Shown in pieces: positions 33,313 to 41,225 of a DNA stretch of 56,686 nt. The DNA is from DATEJJ01 sp039649115. GTDB lineage: Bacteria > Actinomycetota > Actinomycetes > Mycobacteriales > Micromonosporaceae. Positions within the stretch are counted from its first letter, which is position 1. Every line of letters begins with the position of its first letter. The notes under the pieces are model-generated. The model was given only the letters and a program-made list of their open reading frames with translations, made no database searches and was not told where the DNA came from. The DNA lies in assembly GCA_039649115.1 (NCBI GenBank), contig JBBWZQ010000414.1, positions 1 to 56,686 on the forward strand, given 5' to 3'. A program made the position numbers and the translations under genes.

Positions 33313-33343
33313 TGCAACCTGGCGGCAGCGGTGGTGGTCGGTC
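33313..33343 (+). promoter_or_regulatory. Candidate ECF-type autoregulatory promoter
   Basis: TGCAACC (33313-33319) followed about 16 bases later by GGTCGGTC (33336-33343) resembles the -35 (AAC-containing) and -10 (GTC) elements of ECF sigma promoters. It lies about 40-70 bases upstream of the sigma gene start, where an autoregulated promoter would be expected. Based on resemblance only. Confidence 0.35.
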
Positions 33344-33380
33344 ATCATGACGATGTATACCCGGATGCCTGGGGGGTCCC

Positions 33381-33974
33381 GTGTCCTATCAGCTGGAGGC
33401 GCGCGAGGCGGTACGGCAGGCGTACCAGGCGTACTACCGCCGCCTGGTCGCCGCGCTGTACGCGCTGACCGCCGACTTCGCCGAGGCACAGGACCTGGTC
33501 CAGGAGGCGTACGCGCGGGCGCTGTCGCGGCCCAGGGTCTTCCTCGACGTGGCCGACCCCGAGGCGTGGCTGCGCACGGTGGCGGTGAACCTCGCCCGCA
33601 CCCGCTGGCGGCGGCGCCGGCTGTTCGACATGCTGGTGCGCACCGGCCGGGTGCCCCGTCCCATCGACAGCGTGCCGGGCAGCAACCCCAACCGGGTGGC
33701 GCTGGTCAACGCGCTGCAGCAGCTGTCCCGGCCGACCCGGGAAGCGATCGTGATGCACCACATCGCGGACATGTCGGTGTACGAGGTGGCCGAGGCGCTC
33801 GGGGTACCGGTGGGGACCGTCAAGGCACGCCTGTCGCGCGGCCGGGCGATGCTGGCCGCGATGCTGAGCGAACACGCCGACGATGCCCTGCCGGAGCCGC
33901 CCCGACCCGGTACGGCGATCCAGCCGGTGCCGCCGCGGGTACCCCGGCCGGTACGGGAAGGCCCTCATGGCTGA
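33381..33974 (+). CDS. ECF (SigE-family-like) RNA polymerase sigma factor
   Basis: A 197-residue ECF sigma factor. Region 2 (residues 12-78) includes LVQEAYARALSRP and the DNA-melting/-10 recognition part EAWLRTVAVNLARTRWRRRR. Region 4 (about 110-160) has the HTH MSVYEVAEALGVPVGTVKARLSRGR. A Pro-rich tail follows. GTG 33381 has a G-rich run just upstream. The next gene starts inside its last codons (ATGGCTGA, 33967-33974), so the downstream membrane protein is very likely its anti-sigma or sensor partner. Confidence 0.92.
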   Translation: MSYQLEAREAVRQAYQAYYRRLVAALYALTADFAEAQDLVQEAYARALSRPRVFLDVADPEAWLRTVAVNLARTRWRRRRLFDMLVRTGRVPRPIDSVPGSNPNRVALVNALQQLSRPTREAIVMHHIADMSVYEVAEALGVPVGTVKARLSRGRAMLAAMLSEHADDALPEPPRPGTAIQPVPPRVPRPVREGPHG

Positions 33975-35247
33975 TCGCGGACGGGACCAGCCCGGGGAGC
34001 GCCGCATCGACTTCGCCCAGCTGCGCCGCGAGGTCGAGGCGGCGGTCATGCTGCCCGACTTCGCCCAGGTCACCCGCCGGGCCCGGTGGCGCCGGGCCCG
34101 GACCCGGCTGACCACGGTCGGCACCGTGCTGTTGGTCGTGGGCATCCTGGGCCCGGCCGGCGTGGTCGCCGACCTGCGCCAGACCACTGTGCAGGGGTGG
34201 GTCTCCCGGCCCGACCCGCAGCGCCCGGACGCCGGCCCGTCCGGCTCCCCCACGAGTTCGGCGGCGGCCCAGGTCACCCTCGCGGCCGCGGCCGGTGTCG
34301 ACCTCAATCACGTGTACGCCCTGGTCGACGTGTGCGTCGCCGACTCGTGCAGCCTCCAGCTGTCCCGCCTGGCCAACTCGCCCGGCAACTCGGGCAAGCC
34401 GATCAGGAGCGACCTGCTGCGCGGCGCGAACAACCGCACCGGCTGGCTCGACTCGGTGCGGCTGACCGCGCTGTCCGACACGTCGCTGCTGGTCAGCGGG
34501 CTCACCGACGGCGACCGTTGGCAGTACGAGCCGGTCGACCTGGGCTCGAACGACGGGCCGCCGGCGCAGTCGCAGACCCCGCCGGTGACCACGGCGGACC
34601 GGACGGTCCAGCGGACCCGCTTCGGCAAGCTGGAGGCGGTACAGGCCCGCTCCGGCCGGCTCCTGCAACTGCCCAGCCAACCGCCGGTCAGCCAGCCGGC
34701 CGTGATCGACAACCTGGCGCCGGCCAAGGGCATCTGGGTCACCGGCACCGAGGCCGGCCAGCTGGCCATGTCCGTGAGCCGCGACGCCGGGCACACCTGG
34801 ACCACCCAGTCGCTGGGCCTGCCCGTCGCCCAGATGTCCAGCTTCGACGAGCCGGTCTTCGCCAGCTACACCGGGATGACGGCGTTCCTGCTGCTGCGGC
34901 TGGCCGACGAGGAGTTCGCGCTGTTCTGGACGGTCGACGGCGGGCGCACCTGGCACCGGCAACCGGGCCAGCTGCCCTGGCCGCAGCCGGTACCGGTGGG
35001 CGCCGCGTACGGTCTCGTGGTGCGCCCGGACGGCTCCCTGCTCGCCTGGCTGGCCAGCAGCCCCACCATCACCTATCTGGAGAGCGCCGAGGCGGGCGCG
35101 CAGTTCCGGGTCACCTCCTCGGGACCGGGCGGGCCGGTCTTCGCGATCCCCGACGGGTACGTGGAGCTGGGTATCCGGCCGGCGCTCTCGCGCGACGCCG
35201 CGACCTGGGCACCGGCCCAGGTCAGCTACACCGGGCCGGGTGGCTGA
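33967..35247 (+). CDS. Membrane-anchored putative anti-sigma/sensor with BNR-like repeats
   Basis: A 426-residue type II membrane protein. Residues 1-36 are cytoplasmic and charged (IDFAQLRREVEAAVMLPDFAQVTRRARWRRARTR), about 38-58 form one TM helix, and the remaining 365 residues are extracytoplasmic. The outer domain contains sialidase/BNR Asp-box-like sequences SRDAGHTWT and TVDGGRTWHR, suggesting a beta-propeller sensor. ATG 33967 overlaps the sigma stop by 8 bases. No zinc anti-sigma HxxxCxxC motif is seen, so the anti-sigma role is inferred from gene order and topology. The 3' end overlaps the convergent CBS gene by 22 bases. Confidence 0.78.
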   Translation: MADRGRDQPGERRIDFAQLRREVEAAVMLPDFAQVTRRARWRRARTRLTTVGTVLLVVGILGPAGVVADLRQTTVQGWVSRPDPQRPDAGPSGSPTSSAAAQVTLAAAAGVDLNHVYALVDVCVADSCSLQLSRLANSPGNSGKPIRSDLLRGANNRTGWLDSVRLTALSDTSLLVSGLTDGDRWQYEPVDLGSNDGPPAQSQTPPVTTADRTVQRTRFGKLEAVQARSGRLLQLPSQPPVSQPAVIDNLAPAKGIWVTGTEAGQLAMSVSRDAGHTWTTQSLGLPVAQMSSFDEPVFASYTGMTAFLLLRLADEEFALFWTVDGGRTWHRQPGQLPWPQPVPVGAAYGLVVRPDGSLLAWLASSPTITYLESAEAGAQFRVTSSGPGGPVFAIPDGYVELGIRPALSRDAATWAPAQVSYTGPGG

Positions 35248-36194
35248 AGCACCATCTGGCCGAGCACCGGCTCGGGCGCGCCCTCGGCCACGGCACGGGC
35301 CAGCGGCAGCGGCTGCGTGAACGCGACCGGCGCGACCGCCACCCGGGCCACCCGCCGACCCTCCAGCGCCACCACGACCAGCCGCCAGCCGTCCAGCCGG
35401 ACCTCGTCCCCCACGGCCGGCAGCCGGCCCAGCCGCGCCATGAGGAACCCGCCCAGCGTCTCGTACGGCCCCGCCGGCAGCGTGAAGCCCATCAGCTCGG
35501 CGAAGTCGCCGAGGTTCAGCAGACCGTCCACTTCGGAGGGTCGAGCACCCTCGGCCAGCTCCGGGTCGGGTGCCAGGTCGTACTCGTCGTGGATCTCCCC
35601 GACCAGCTCCTCGATCAGGTCCTCCAGGGTCACGATCCCGGCGGTACCCCCGTATTCGTCGACCACGACGGCGAGGTGCTGGCCCTCCCGCCGCATCTCC
35701 GACAACGCCGCCAGCACCGGCTTGCTCGCCGGCAGCCGGCGCACCTCGCGCGCCAGCTCGCCCACCGTGGTGGCCGCGTCGGCGTCCGGGCGGATCAGCA
35801 GGTCGCGCAGGTGCACGAAGCCGACCACGTCGTCGTGGGATCCGTCGATCACCGGGAACCGCGAGTGCCGGGCGGTCCGCGCCAGCGTGACCGCGGCGGG
35901 CAGCGGGAGCGCCGCGTCGAGGAACAGCACCTCGGTGCGGGGCACCATCACCTCCCGCACGTGCCGGGCCGCGACGACCAGCACGCCGTCGATCAGGCGC
36001 CGCTCCTCGCGATCGAGCCGCACGTTGGCGGCGACGAGGTCACGCAGCTCGGACTCGGTGATCGACTCGCGGCCGGCGGTGACGCTGGCCCCCAGCACCC
36101 CGCGCGTCAGGGCGTCAGCCACGCGGACCACGGCGCGGGCGAGACTGCGGGCGAACGGCCCGGGTACGCGTCCGGTCGCAGGGGGCCGGCTCAT
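35226..36194 (-). CDS. Soluble CBS-pair/CorC_HlyC protein lacking the CNNM domain
   Basis: A 322-residue protein. From about residue 35 it matches the cytoplasmic half of CNNM/CorC-type transporters: ITESELRDLVAANVRLDREERRLIDGVL, a CBS pair (VMVPRTEVLFLD, FVHLRDLL, then VVDEYGGTAGIVTLEDLIEELVGEIHDEYD), and a C-terminal CorC_HlyC FAD-linked-oxidase-like domain (YETLGGFLMARLGRLPAVGD). The four-helix DUF21 membrane domain that normally precedes this is absent, so it is soluble. ATG 36194 has a TAACAT box ending 7 bases upstream and no ribosome site, suggesting a leaderless mRNA. It could bind adenine nucleotides and partner a separate membrane protein. Confidence 0.86.
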   Translation of the reverse strand: MSRPPATGRVPGPFARSLARAVVRVADALTRGVLGASVTAGRESITESELRDLVAANVRLDREERRLIDGVLVVAARHVREVMVPRTEVLFLDAALPLPAAVTLARTARHSRFPVIDGSHDDVVGFVHLRDLLIRPDADAATTVGELAREVRRLPASKPVLAALSEMRREGQHLAVVVDEYGGTAGIVTLEDLIEELVGEIHDEYDLAPDPELAEGARPSEVDGLLNLGDFAELMGFTLPAGPYETLGGFLMARLGRLPAVGDEVRLDGWRLVVVALEGRRVARVAVAPVAFTQPLPLARAVAEGAPEPVLGQMVLQPPGPV

Positions 36195-36273
36195 ACGGCG
36201 AATGTTACCCGGCGCGGCCGCCCTGCCCGACCGGATCGGCGCGGGTGGGTGACATTCTGCATGTTGGAAACTG

Positions 36274-36302
36274 TTGAGTTCTGGGGGAAACCGGGGCACG
36301 AT
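36274..36302 (+). promoter_or_regulatory. Candidate promoter of the gal operon
   Basis: TTGAGT (36274-36279), a 17-base spacer and CACGAT (36297-36302) form a plausible sigma-70-type promoter. It starts about 45 bases upstream of the DeoR gene's GAGGAG ribosome site. Overlapping it are two TGTTG words (36262-36266 and 36272-36276) that could be half-sites for the regulator. Confidence 0.4.
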
Positions 36303-36355
36303 TGGTGGGCGTGAGGCGGGGCGGGGAACTGGGTACAAGGCATCGAGGAGGCCGG

Positions 36356-37189
36356 GTGCTCGCACAGCAACGACAGGCATCGATTCTGGAACGTGTCCGC
36401 CGGCAGGGCGGCGCCCGGGTGGCGGACCTGGTCCGGGTGCTCGGCGTGTCCGACATGACGGTGCGCCGGGACATCGAGGTGCTTGCCGAACGAGGACTCG
36501 TGGCCAAGGTGCACGGCGGGGCGGTCGCGGTCGAGGGGACCACGGACGAGCCCGGGTACGCCGCCAAGGTGGAGCAGCAGCAGACCGAGAAGACGGCCAT
36601 CGCGCGCGCCGCCGCGGCGCTGGTGAAGCCGGGCAGCGCCGTGGGCATTTCCGCGGGTACCACCACCGCGGCGCTGGCCTTCGAGATCGTCGCGGTACCC
36701 GAACTCACCGTCGTGACCAACTCGATCCCGGTGGCCGACATCTTCTACCACCACGGCCGCTCCGACCAGACGGTGGTGCTGACCGGCGGTACCCGCACCC
36801 CGTCGGATGCCCTCGTCGGACCGGTGGCGCAGGACGCCGCCGCCCGCCTGAACCTGGACGTGCTGTTCCTCGGCGTGCACGGGATGAGCGTGCGCGCCGG
36901 GTTCACCACGCCCAACCTGTCCGAGGCCGACACCAACCGCTCCCTGGTCGCCTCCGCGCGGCACCTGGTCGTGCTCGCCGACCACACCAAGTGGGACCTG
37001 ATCGGCATCGCCACCATCGCCGGGCTGTCCGACGCGCACGTGGTCGTCGTCGACTCCGGCCTGCCCCGCCCCGCCCGCGACGAGCTGGCCGAGCATGCCG
37101 GCGACCTGATCGTCGCCCAGGTGCCGGCCGGCGATGGCGCGGTACTCGAACTGCCCACGGTCGGCAACGGGGTGGGATCCGCGCGATGA
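36356..37189 (+). CDS. DeoR-family regulator of the gal operon
   Basis: A 277-residue DeoR/GlpR-type repressor. The N-terminal HTH is LAQQRQASILERVRRQGGARVADLVRVLGVSDMTVRRDIEVL, followed by the hallmark LAERGLVAKVHGGAVAV. The C-terminal DeoRC sensor domain has ISAGTTTAALAFEI and VLTGGTRTPSDALVGP, typical sugar-phosphate binding segments. GTG 36356 has GAGGAG five bases upstream. The ATG of galT overlaps the stop (ATGA). It probably senses a galactose or sugar-phosphate intermediate and represses its own operon. Confidence 0.93.
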   Translation: MLAQQRQASILERVRRQGGARVADLVRVLGVSDMTVRRDIEVLAERGLVAKVHGGAVAVEGTTDEPGYAAKVEQQQTEKTAIARAAAALVKPGSAVGISAGTTTAALAFEIVAVPELTVVTNSIPVADIFYHHGRSDQTVVLTGGTRTPSDALVGPVAQDAAARLNLDVLFLGVHGMSVRAGFTTPNLSEADTNRSLVASARHLVVLADHTKWDLIGIATIAGLSDAHVVVVDSGLPRPARDELAEHAGDLIVAQVPAGDGAVLELPTVGNGVGSAR

Positions 37190-38271
37190 AGAAGACCGTC
37201 ACTCAGCTCGCCGACGGACGCGAGCTGATCTACTTTGACGAGAGCGACGACGCCGTACGGCCGCTGGTGGACAAGCGCCGGCTGCCGCCCCCGGTGCCCG
37301 CCTCCGAGCTGCGCTACGACCCGCTGCTCGACGAGTGGGTGGCGATCGCGGCGCACCGGCAGAGCCGCACCTACCTGCCCCCCTCGGACGAGTGCCCGCT
37401 GGACCCGTCCAGCCCGCAGCGGTCGACGGAGATCCCGGCGTTCGACTACGACGTGGTGGTCTTCGAGAACCGGTTCCCGTCGTTCTCCCACCGCCAGCCG
37501 CCCGACCCGCTGGTGGCGCCGTCGCCGCTGACGCCGGTCCGGCCCGGGTACGGGCGGTGCGAGGTGGTCTGCTTCACCTCGCAGCACGACAGCTCGTTCG
37601 CGACGCTCCCGCCCGAGCGGGTCCGCACCGTGCTGACCGCGCTCGCCGACCGGACCGCGGAACTGTCCGCGCTGCCAGGAGTCGAGCAGGTGTTCTGCTT
37701 CGAGAACCGGGGCGAGGAGATCGGCGTCACCCTGCACCACCCGCACGGGCAGATCTACGCGTACCCGTTCGTCCCGCCCCGTACCCGCAGCATGCTCGCC
37801 GCGGCCCGGCAGTACGCCGACCGCACCGGGCGGGTACTGCTCGCGGACGTGCTCGCCGCCGAGCGGGCCGCGCGGGTACGGGTGGTCGCCAGCGGCGAGC
37901 ACTGGACCGCGTACGTGCCGGCCGCCGCGCGCTGGCCGTTCGAGGTGCACGTGGTGCCGCACCGGCACGTCGCCGACCTCGCCTGCCTCACCGAGGAGGA
38001 GAGCGCCGGGTTCGCGCCGGTATACCTCGACGTGCTGCGGCGCTTCGACGGGCTGTTCGGCAGCCCGATGCCCTACATTTCGGCGTGGCACCAAGCGCCC
38101 GCACACCATCCGGACAGCGAACTGGCCTACCTTCACCTGCAGCTGACCAGCCCCAGGCGGGCCGCGGGCAAGCTGAAGTACCTGGCCGGCTCCGAGTCGG
38201 CGATGGGTGTGTTCGTCAACGACGTGCGGCCTGAGGAGGCGGCACGGCTGCTCCGGGAGGCAAACTCGTGA
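37186..38271 (+). CDS. galT: Galactose-1-phosphate uridylyltransferase
   Basis: A 361-residue GalT, converting Gal-1-P plus UDP-glucose to Glc-1-P plus UDP-galactose (Leloir pathway). The active-site HPHGQIY motif is present near residue 186, with the nucleophile His between Pro and Gly. FENRFPSF and the second-domain segments FEVHVVPHRHV and SELAYLHLQL are also typical. The first zinc-site cysteines of the enterobacterial enzyme are not obvious. ATG 37186 overlaps the DeoR stop; the galE GTG overlaps its own stop. Confidence 0.96.
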   Translation: MKKTVTQLADGRELIYFDESDDAVRPLVDKRRLPPPVPASELRYDPLLDEWVAIAAHRQSRTYLPPSDECPLDPSSPQRSTEIPAFDYDVVVFENRFPSFSHRQPPDPLVAPSPLTPVRPGYGRCEVVCFTSQHDSSFATLPPERVRTVLTALADRTAELSALPGVEQVFCFENRGEEIGVTLHHPHGQIYAYPFVPPRTRSMLAAARQYADRTGRVLLADVLAAERAARVRVVASGEHWTAYVPAAARWPFEVHVVPHRHVADLACLTEEESAGFAPVYLDVLRRFDGLFGSPMPYISAWHQAPAHHPDSELAYLHLQLTSPRRAAGKLKYLAGSESAMGVFVNDVRPEEAARLLREANS

Positions 38272-39248
38272 AGTTTCTGGTCACCGGCGGTGCCGGCTAC
38301 ATCGGCAGCGTGGTCACCCGGCTGCTGCTGGACGAGGGGCACGAGGTGGTGGTCCTCGACGACCTGTCCACCGGCTACCCGGTCGCGGTGCCGCCGGGCG
38401 CGCGGTTCGTCCGGGGGCGGGTGCACGATGCCGCGGCCGAGATCCTCGACCCGTCCTTCGACGGGGTCCTGCACTTCGCGGCGTTCATCGCCGCCGGCGA
38501 GTCGGTCTCGCTTCCGGAGAAGTACTGGGACAACAACACGATCGGATCGCTGCGGCTGCTGGACGCGGTGCGGGCTGCCCGGGTGCCGCGGCTGGTGTTC
38601 AGCTCGACCGCGAACGTCTACGGCGATCCGGAGCGGCTGCCGATACCGGAGACCGCGGTCACCCGCCCACCCAACCCGTACGCCGCCTCCAAGCTCGCCG
38701 TCGACCACGCGCTGCGCGACGAGGCGGTCGGCCACGGCCTGGCCGCCGTGTCGCTGCGCTACTTCAACGTGGCCGGCGCGCACGCCACCGGCTCGGCCGA
38801 CGGCGGCTGGATCGGCGAGCGGCACGACCCGGAGACCCACCTGATCCCGATCGCGCTGCAGGTCGCCACCGGCGCGCGGGAGAAGCTGCAGATGTACGGC
38901 GACGACTACCCGACCCCCGACGGCACCTGCGTGCGCGACTACATCCACGTGACGGACCTGGCCGCCGCGCACCTGCTCGCACTGTCCACTATGGAGCACG
39001 GCCAGCACCGCGTGTACAACCTGGGCAACGGCAACGGATTCTCCAACCGCCAGGTCGTCGAGGTGGTGCGGGAGGTGACCGGGCACCCGGTGCCGACCGA
39101 GGTGGCTCCGCGTCGCGCCGGCGACCCGGCCGCGCTGGTAGCCTCGTCGCAGCGGGCCCGCGCGGAGCTCGGCTGGGTGCCCGCGAAGCCGGACCTGCAC
39201 GACATCGTCGCCGACGCCTGGGAGTTCTACCACCATGTCCTTCAGTGA
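38268..39248 (+). CDS. galE: UDP-glucose 4-epimerase
   Basis: A 326-residue short-chain dehydrogenase-type epimerase interconverting UDP-glucose and UDP-galactose. The Rossmann motif TGGAGYIGS is at residues 6-14, the catalytic Ser/Thr in FSSTANVYGDPE, and the Tyr-Lys pair in NPYAASKLAVD near 142. The C-terminal part binds UDP-sugar (GTCVRDYIHVTDLA). GTG 38268 overlaps the galT stop (GTGA), and the gene's last 14 bases overlap galK. Confidence 0.97.
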   Translation: MKFLVTGGAGYIGSVVTRLLLDEGHEVVVLDDLSTGYPVAVPPGARFVRGRVHDAAAEILDPSFDGVLHFAAFIAAGESVSLPEKYWDNNTIGSLRLLDAVRAARVPRLVFSSTANVYGDPERLPIPETAVTRPPNPYAASKLAVDHALRDEAVGHGLAAVSLRYFNVAGAHATGSADGGWIGERHDPETHLIPIALQVATGAREKLQMYGDDYPTPDGTCVRDYIHVTDLAAAHLLALSTMEHGQHRVYNLGNGNGFSNRQVVEVVREVTGHPVPTEVAPRRAGDPAALVASSQRARAELGWVPAKPDLHDIVADAWEFYHHVLQ

Positions 39249-40356
39249 GGTCTTCGGCGGGCGGCCCGACGGGGTCTGGGCGGCTCCCGGCCGGGTGAAC
39301 CTGATCGGCGAGCACACGGACTACAACGACGGCTTCGTCCTGCCCTTCGCGCTGCCCAGGCGCACCGTGGTGGAGGCGTCCGCGTCAGATGGTCCAGAGT
39401 GGACAGTCTGGTCCGCGCAGAGCGGCGAGACGGTCTCCTTCGGCACCGGCGACCTGACTCCCGGCGCGGTGCCGGGCTGGGCCGGGTACGTCGCGGGGGT
39501 GGTGTGGTCGCTGCGCGAGTCCGGCCGCACGCCGCCGGGTGCCCGCCTCGCCATCCACTCGGACGTGCCGGTCGGCGCGGGCCTGTCCTCCTCGGCCGCG
39601 CTGGAGTGCTCGGTGCTGGCCGCGCTGGCGGACCTCGGCGGGCTCGACCTTCCGGTGGTCGACCGGCCCCGGCTCGCGCAGCGCGCGGAGAACGACTACG
39701 TCGGGATGCCGTGCGGCATCATGGACCAGTCCGCCGCGGTGCTCTGCCACGAGGGCCACGCCCTGTTCCTCGACTGCCGTTCGCTCGCCGTCGACCACAT
39801 CCCGTTCGACCTCGCCGGGTCGGGGTTGGCGATCCTCGTCACCGACACGCGCGCGCCGCACCGGCACACCGACAACGAGTACCGGGTGCGCCGCGAGACG
39901 TGCGAGGCGGCCGCCGCCCGGCTCGGGCTGGCCGCGCTGCGCGACGTCTCCGACCTGTCCGCGGCGCTGGCGGTGCTGCCCGACGAGGTGATGCGCAGGC
40001 GGGTGCGGCACGTGGTCACCGAGAACGCGCGGGTTCTGGAAACGGTCGACCTGCTGCGCGATGGCCGGCGCGCCGAGATCGGGCCGCTGCTGACCGCCTC
40101 GCACGAGTCCATGCGCGACGACTACGAGATCACCGTGCCCGAGGTGGACGCGGCGGTGGCCAGCGCGCTGGACGCGGGTGCGTACGGGGCCCGGATGACC
40201 GGTGGCGGGTTCGGCGGGTGCGTCCTCGCCCTCGTCGACACGCGAGCCGCACAGGACGTCGCGGAGGCGGTCACCAAGACCTTTGCCGGGCACGGCTTCG
40301 ACCCGCCGGTCTCGTTCATCGCGGTGCCCGCCTCCGGCGCTGCCCGGCTGGCCTGA
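39235..40356 (+). CDS. galK: Galactokinase
   Basis: A 373-residue GHMP kinase phosphorylating galactose to Gal-1-P. Motif 1 GRVNLIGEHTDYNDGFVLPFAL is at the start, the ATP-binding PVGAGLSSSAALECSVL near 115, and motif 3 ARMTGGGFGGCVLAL near 320. Length is normal. The start overlaps galE by 14 bases, completing a deoR-galT-galE-galK operon in which every junction overlaps. Confidence 0.97.
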   Translation: MSFSEVFGGRPDGVWAAPGRVNLIGEHTDYNDGFVLPFALPRRTVVEASASDGPEWTVWSAQSGETVSFGTGDLTPGAVPGWAGYVAGVVWSLRESGRTPPGARLAIHSDVPVGAGLSSSAALECSVLAALADLGGLDLPVVDRPRLAQRAENDYVGMPCGIMDQSAAVLCHEGHALFLDCRSLAVDHIPFDLAGSGLAILVTDTRAPHRHTDNEYRVRRETCEAAAARLGLAALRDVSDLSAALAVLPDEVMRRRVRHVVTENARVLETVDLLRDGRRAEIGPLLTASHESMRDDYEITVPEVDAAVASALDAGAYGARMTGGGFGGCVLALVDTRAAQDVAEAVTKTFAGHGFDPPVSFIAVPASGAARLA

Positions 40357-40370
40357 CCCGGCGACCCGGC

Positions 40371-41225
40371 GTGCGGCGGCAAGCCTCGGCCACGGTCAGC
40401 GAGCAGACCGAATTCGGCGGCGTGGAGCTGGTACCCGATGCCAGCCGCCCGCGGGGCTGGACGCTCCTGGTCGACGGTACCCCACAGTCCTATGTGGACC
40501 TCGACGATCCGGAGTACCTGGAGTTCGAGTACATGCGCTGGCTCGCGTCCATTGTGGACACGTCCATCGGGATACCGGGACAGGTACGGGTGCTGCACCT
40601 GGGCGGTGGCGGGCTGACGCTGCCCCGGTACATCGCGGCCACCCATCGGCACGCCGCGCAGCGGGTCGTCGAACGCGACCCGGCGCTGGTCACCCTGGTC
40701 CGCCGGCTGCTGCCGCTGCCCGCCGGCGCGGACCTGCGGGTCCGGGTGGCGGACGCGCGGGAGGTGGTCGAGGCGGGCCGGCCGCGCTGGTACGACCTGG
40801 TGGTGACCGACGCGTTCGCCGGCGGGCAGGTACCGGCCGCGCTGACCACCATCGAGTTCGCCGCGTCGGTCGGGCGGGTGCTGCGGCCCGCCGGCTGGTA
40901 CGCGGTGAACCTGGTGGACGGGCCGCCGCTGCGGTTCGCCAAGAGCGAGGTCGCCACGCTGCGCGAGGTCTTCGACGAGGTGTGCCTCATCACGGAGCCG
41001 GGCGTGCTGCGCCGCCGCCGGTACGGCAACCTGGTCCTGGTGGCCGGGGAGGAACTGCCGGTCGGCGCGCTCGCCGCGGCGGTGGCGCGGGACGTCTTCC
41101 CCGCCCGCCTCGTGCACGGCGCCGACCTGGACCGGTTCGTCGCGGGCACCCGGCCGCTCACCGACGCGGACGCCACCGACTCGCCGAGCCCGCGCCGCGG
41201 CCTGCTGCGCCCGATCAGTACCTGA
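40371..41225 (+). CDS. Spermidine synthase-like (polyamine aminopropyltransferase fold) protein
   Basis: A 284-residue class I methyltransferase-fold protein of the SpeE-like group. The nucleotide motif VLHLGGGGLTLPRYI lies near 70, followed by VERDPALVTLVRRLL and the VTDAFAGGQVPAALTT loop. The true spermidine-synthase proton-acceptor region (usually D-S-S/T-D-P) is replaced by VTDAFAGG, so many such actinobacterial proteins may not make polyamines. GTG 40371 follows the galK stop by 14 bases, with no clear ribosome site. It could be co-transcribed with gal; the functional link is unknown. Confidence 0.8.
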   Translation: MRRQASATVSEQTEFGGVELVPDASRPRGWTLLVDGTPQSYVDLDDPEYLEFEYMRWLASIVDTSIGIPGQVRVLHLGGGGLTLPRYIAATHRHAAQRVVERDPALVTLVRRLLPLPAGADLRVRVADAREVVEAGRPRWYDLVVTDAFAGGQVPAALTTIEFAASVGRVLRPAGWYAVNLVDGPPLRFAKSEVATLREVFDEVCLITEPGVLRRRRYGNLVLVAGEELPVGALAAAVARDVFPARLVHGADLDRFVAGTRPLTDADATDSPSPRRGLLRPIST

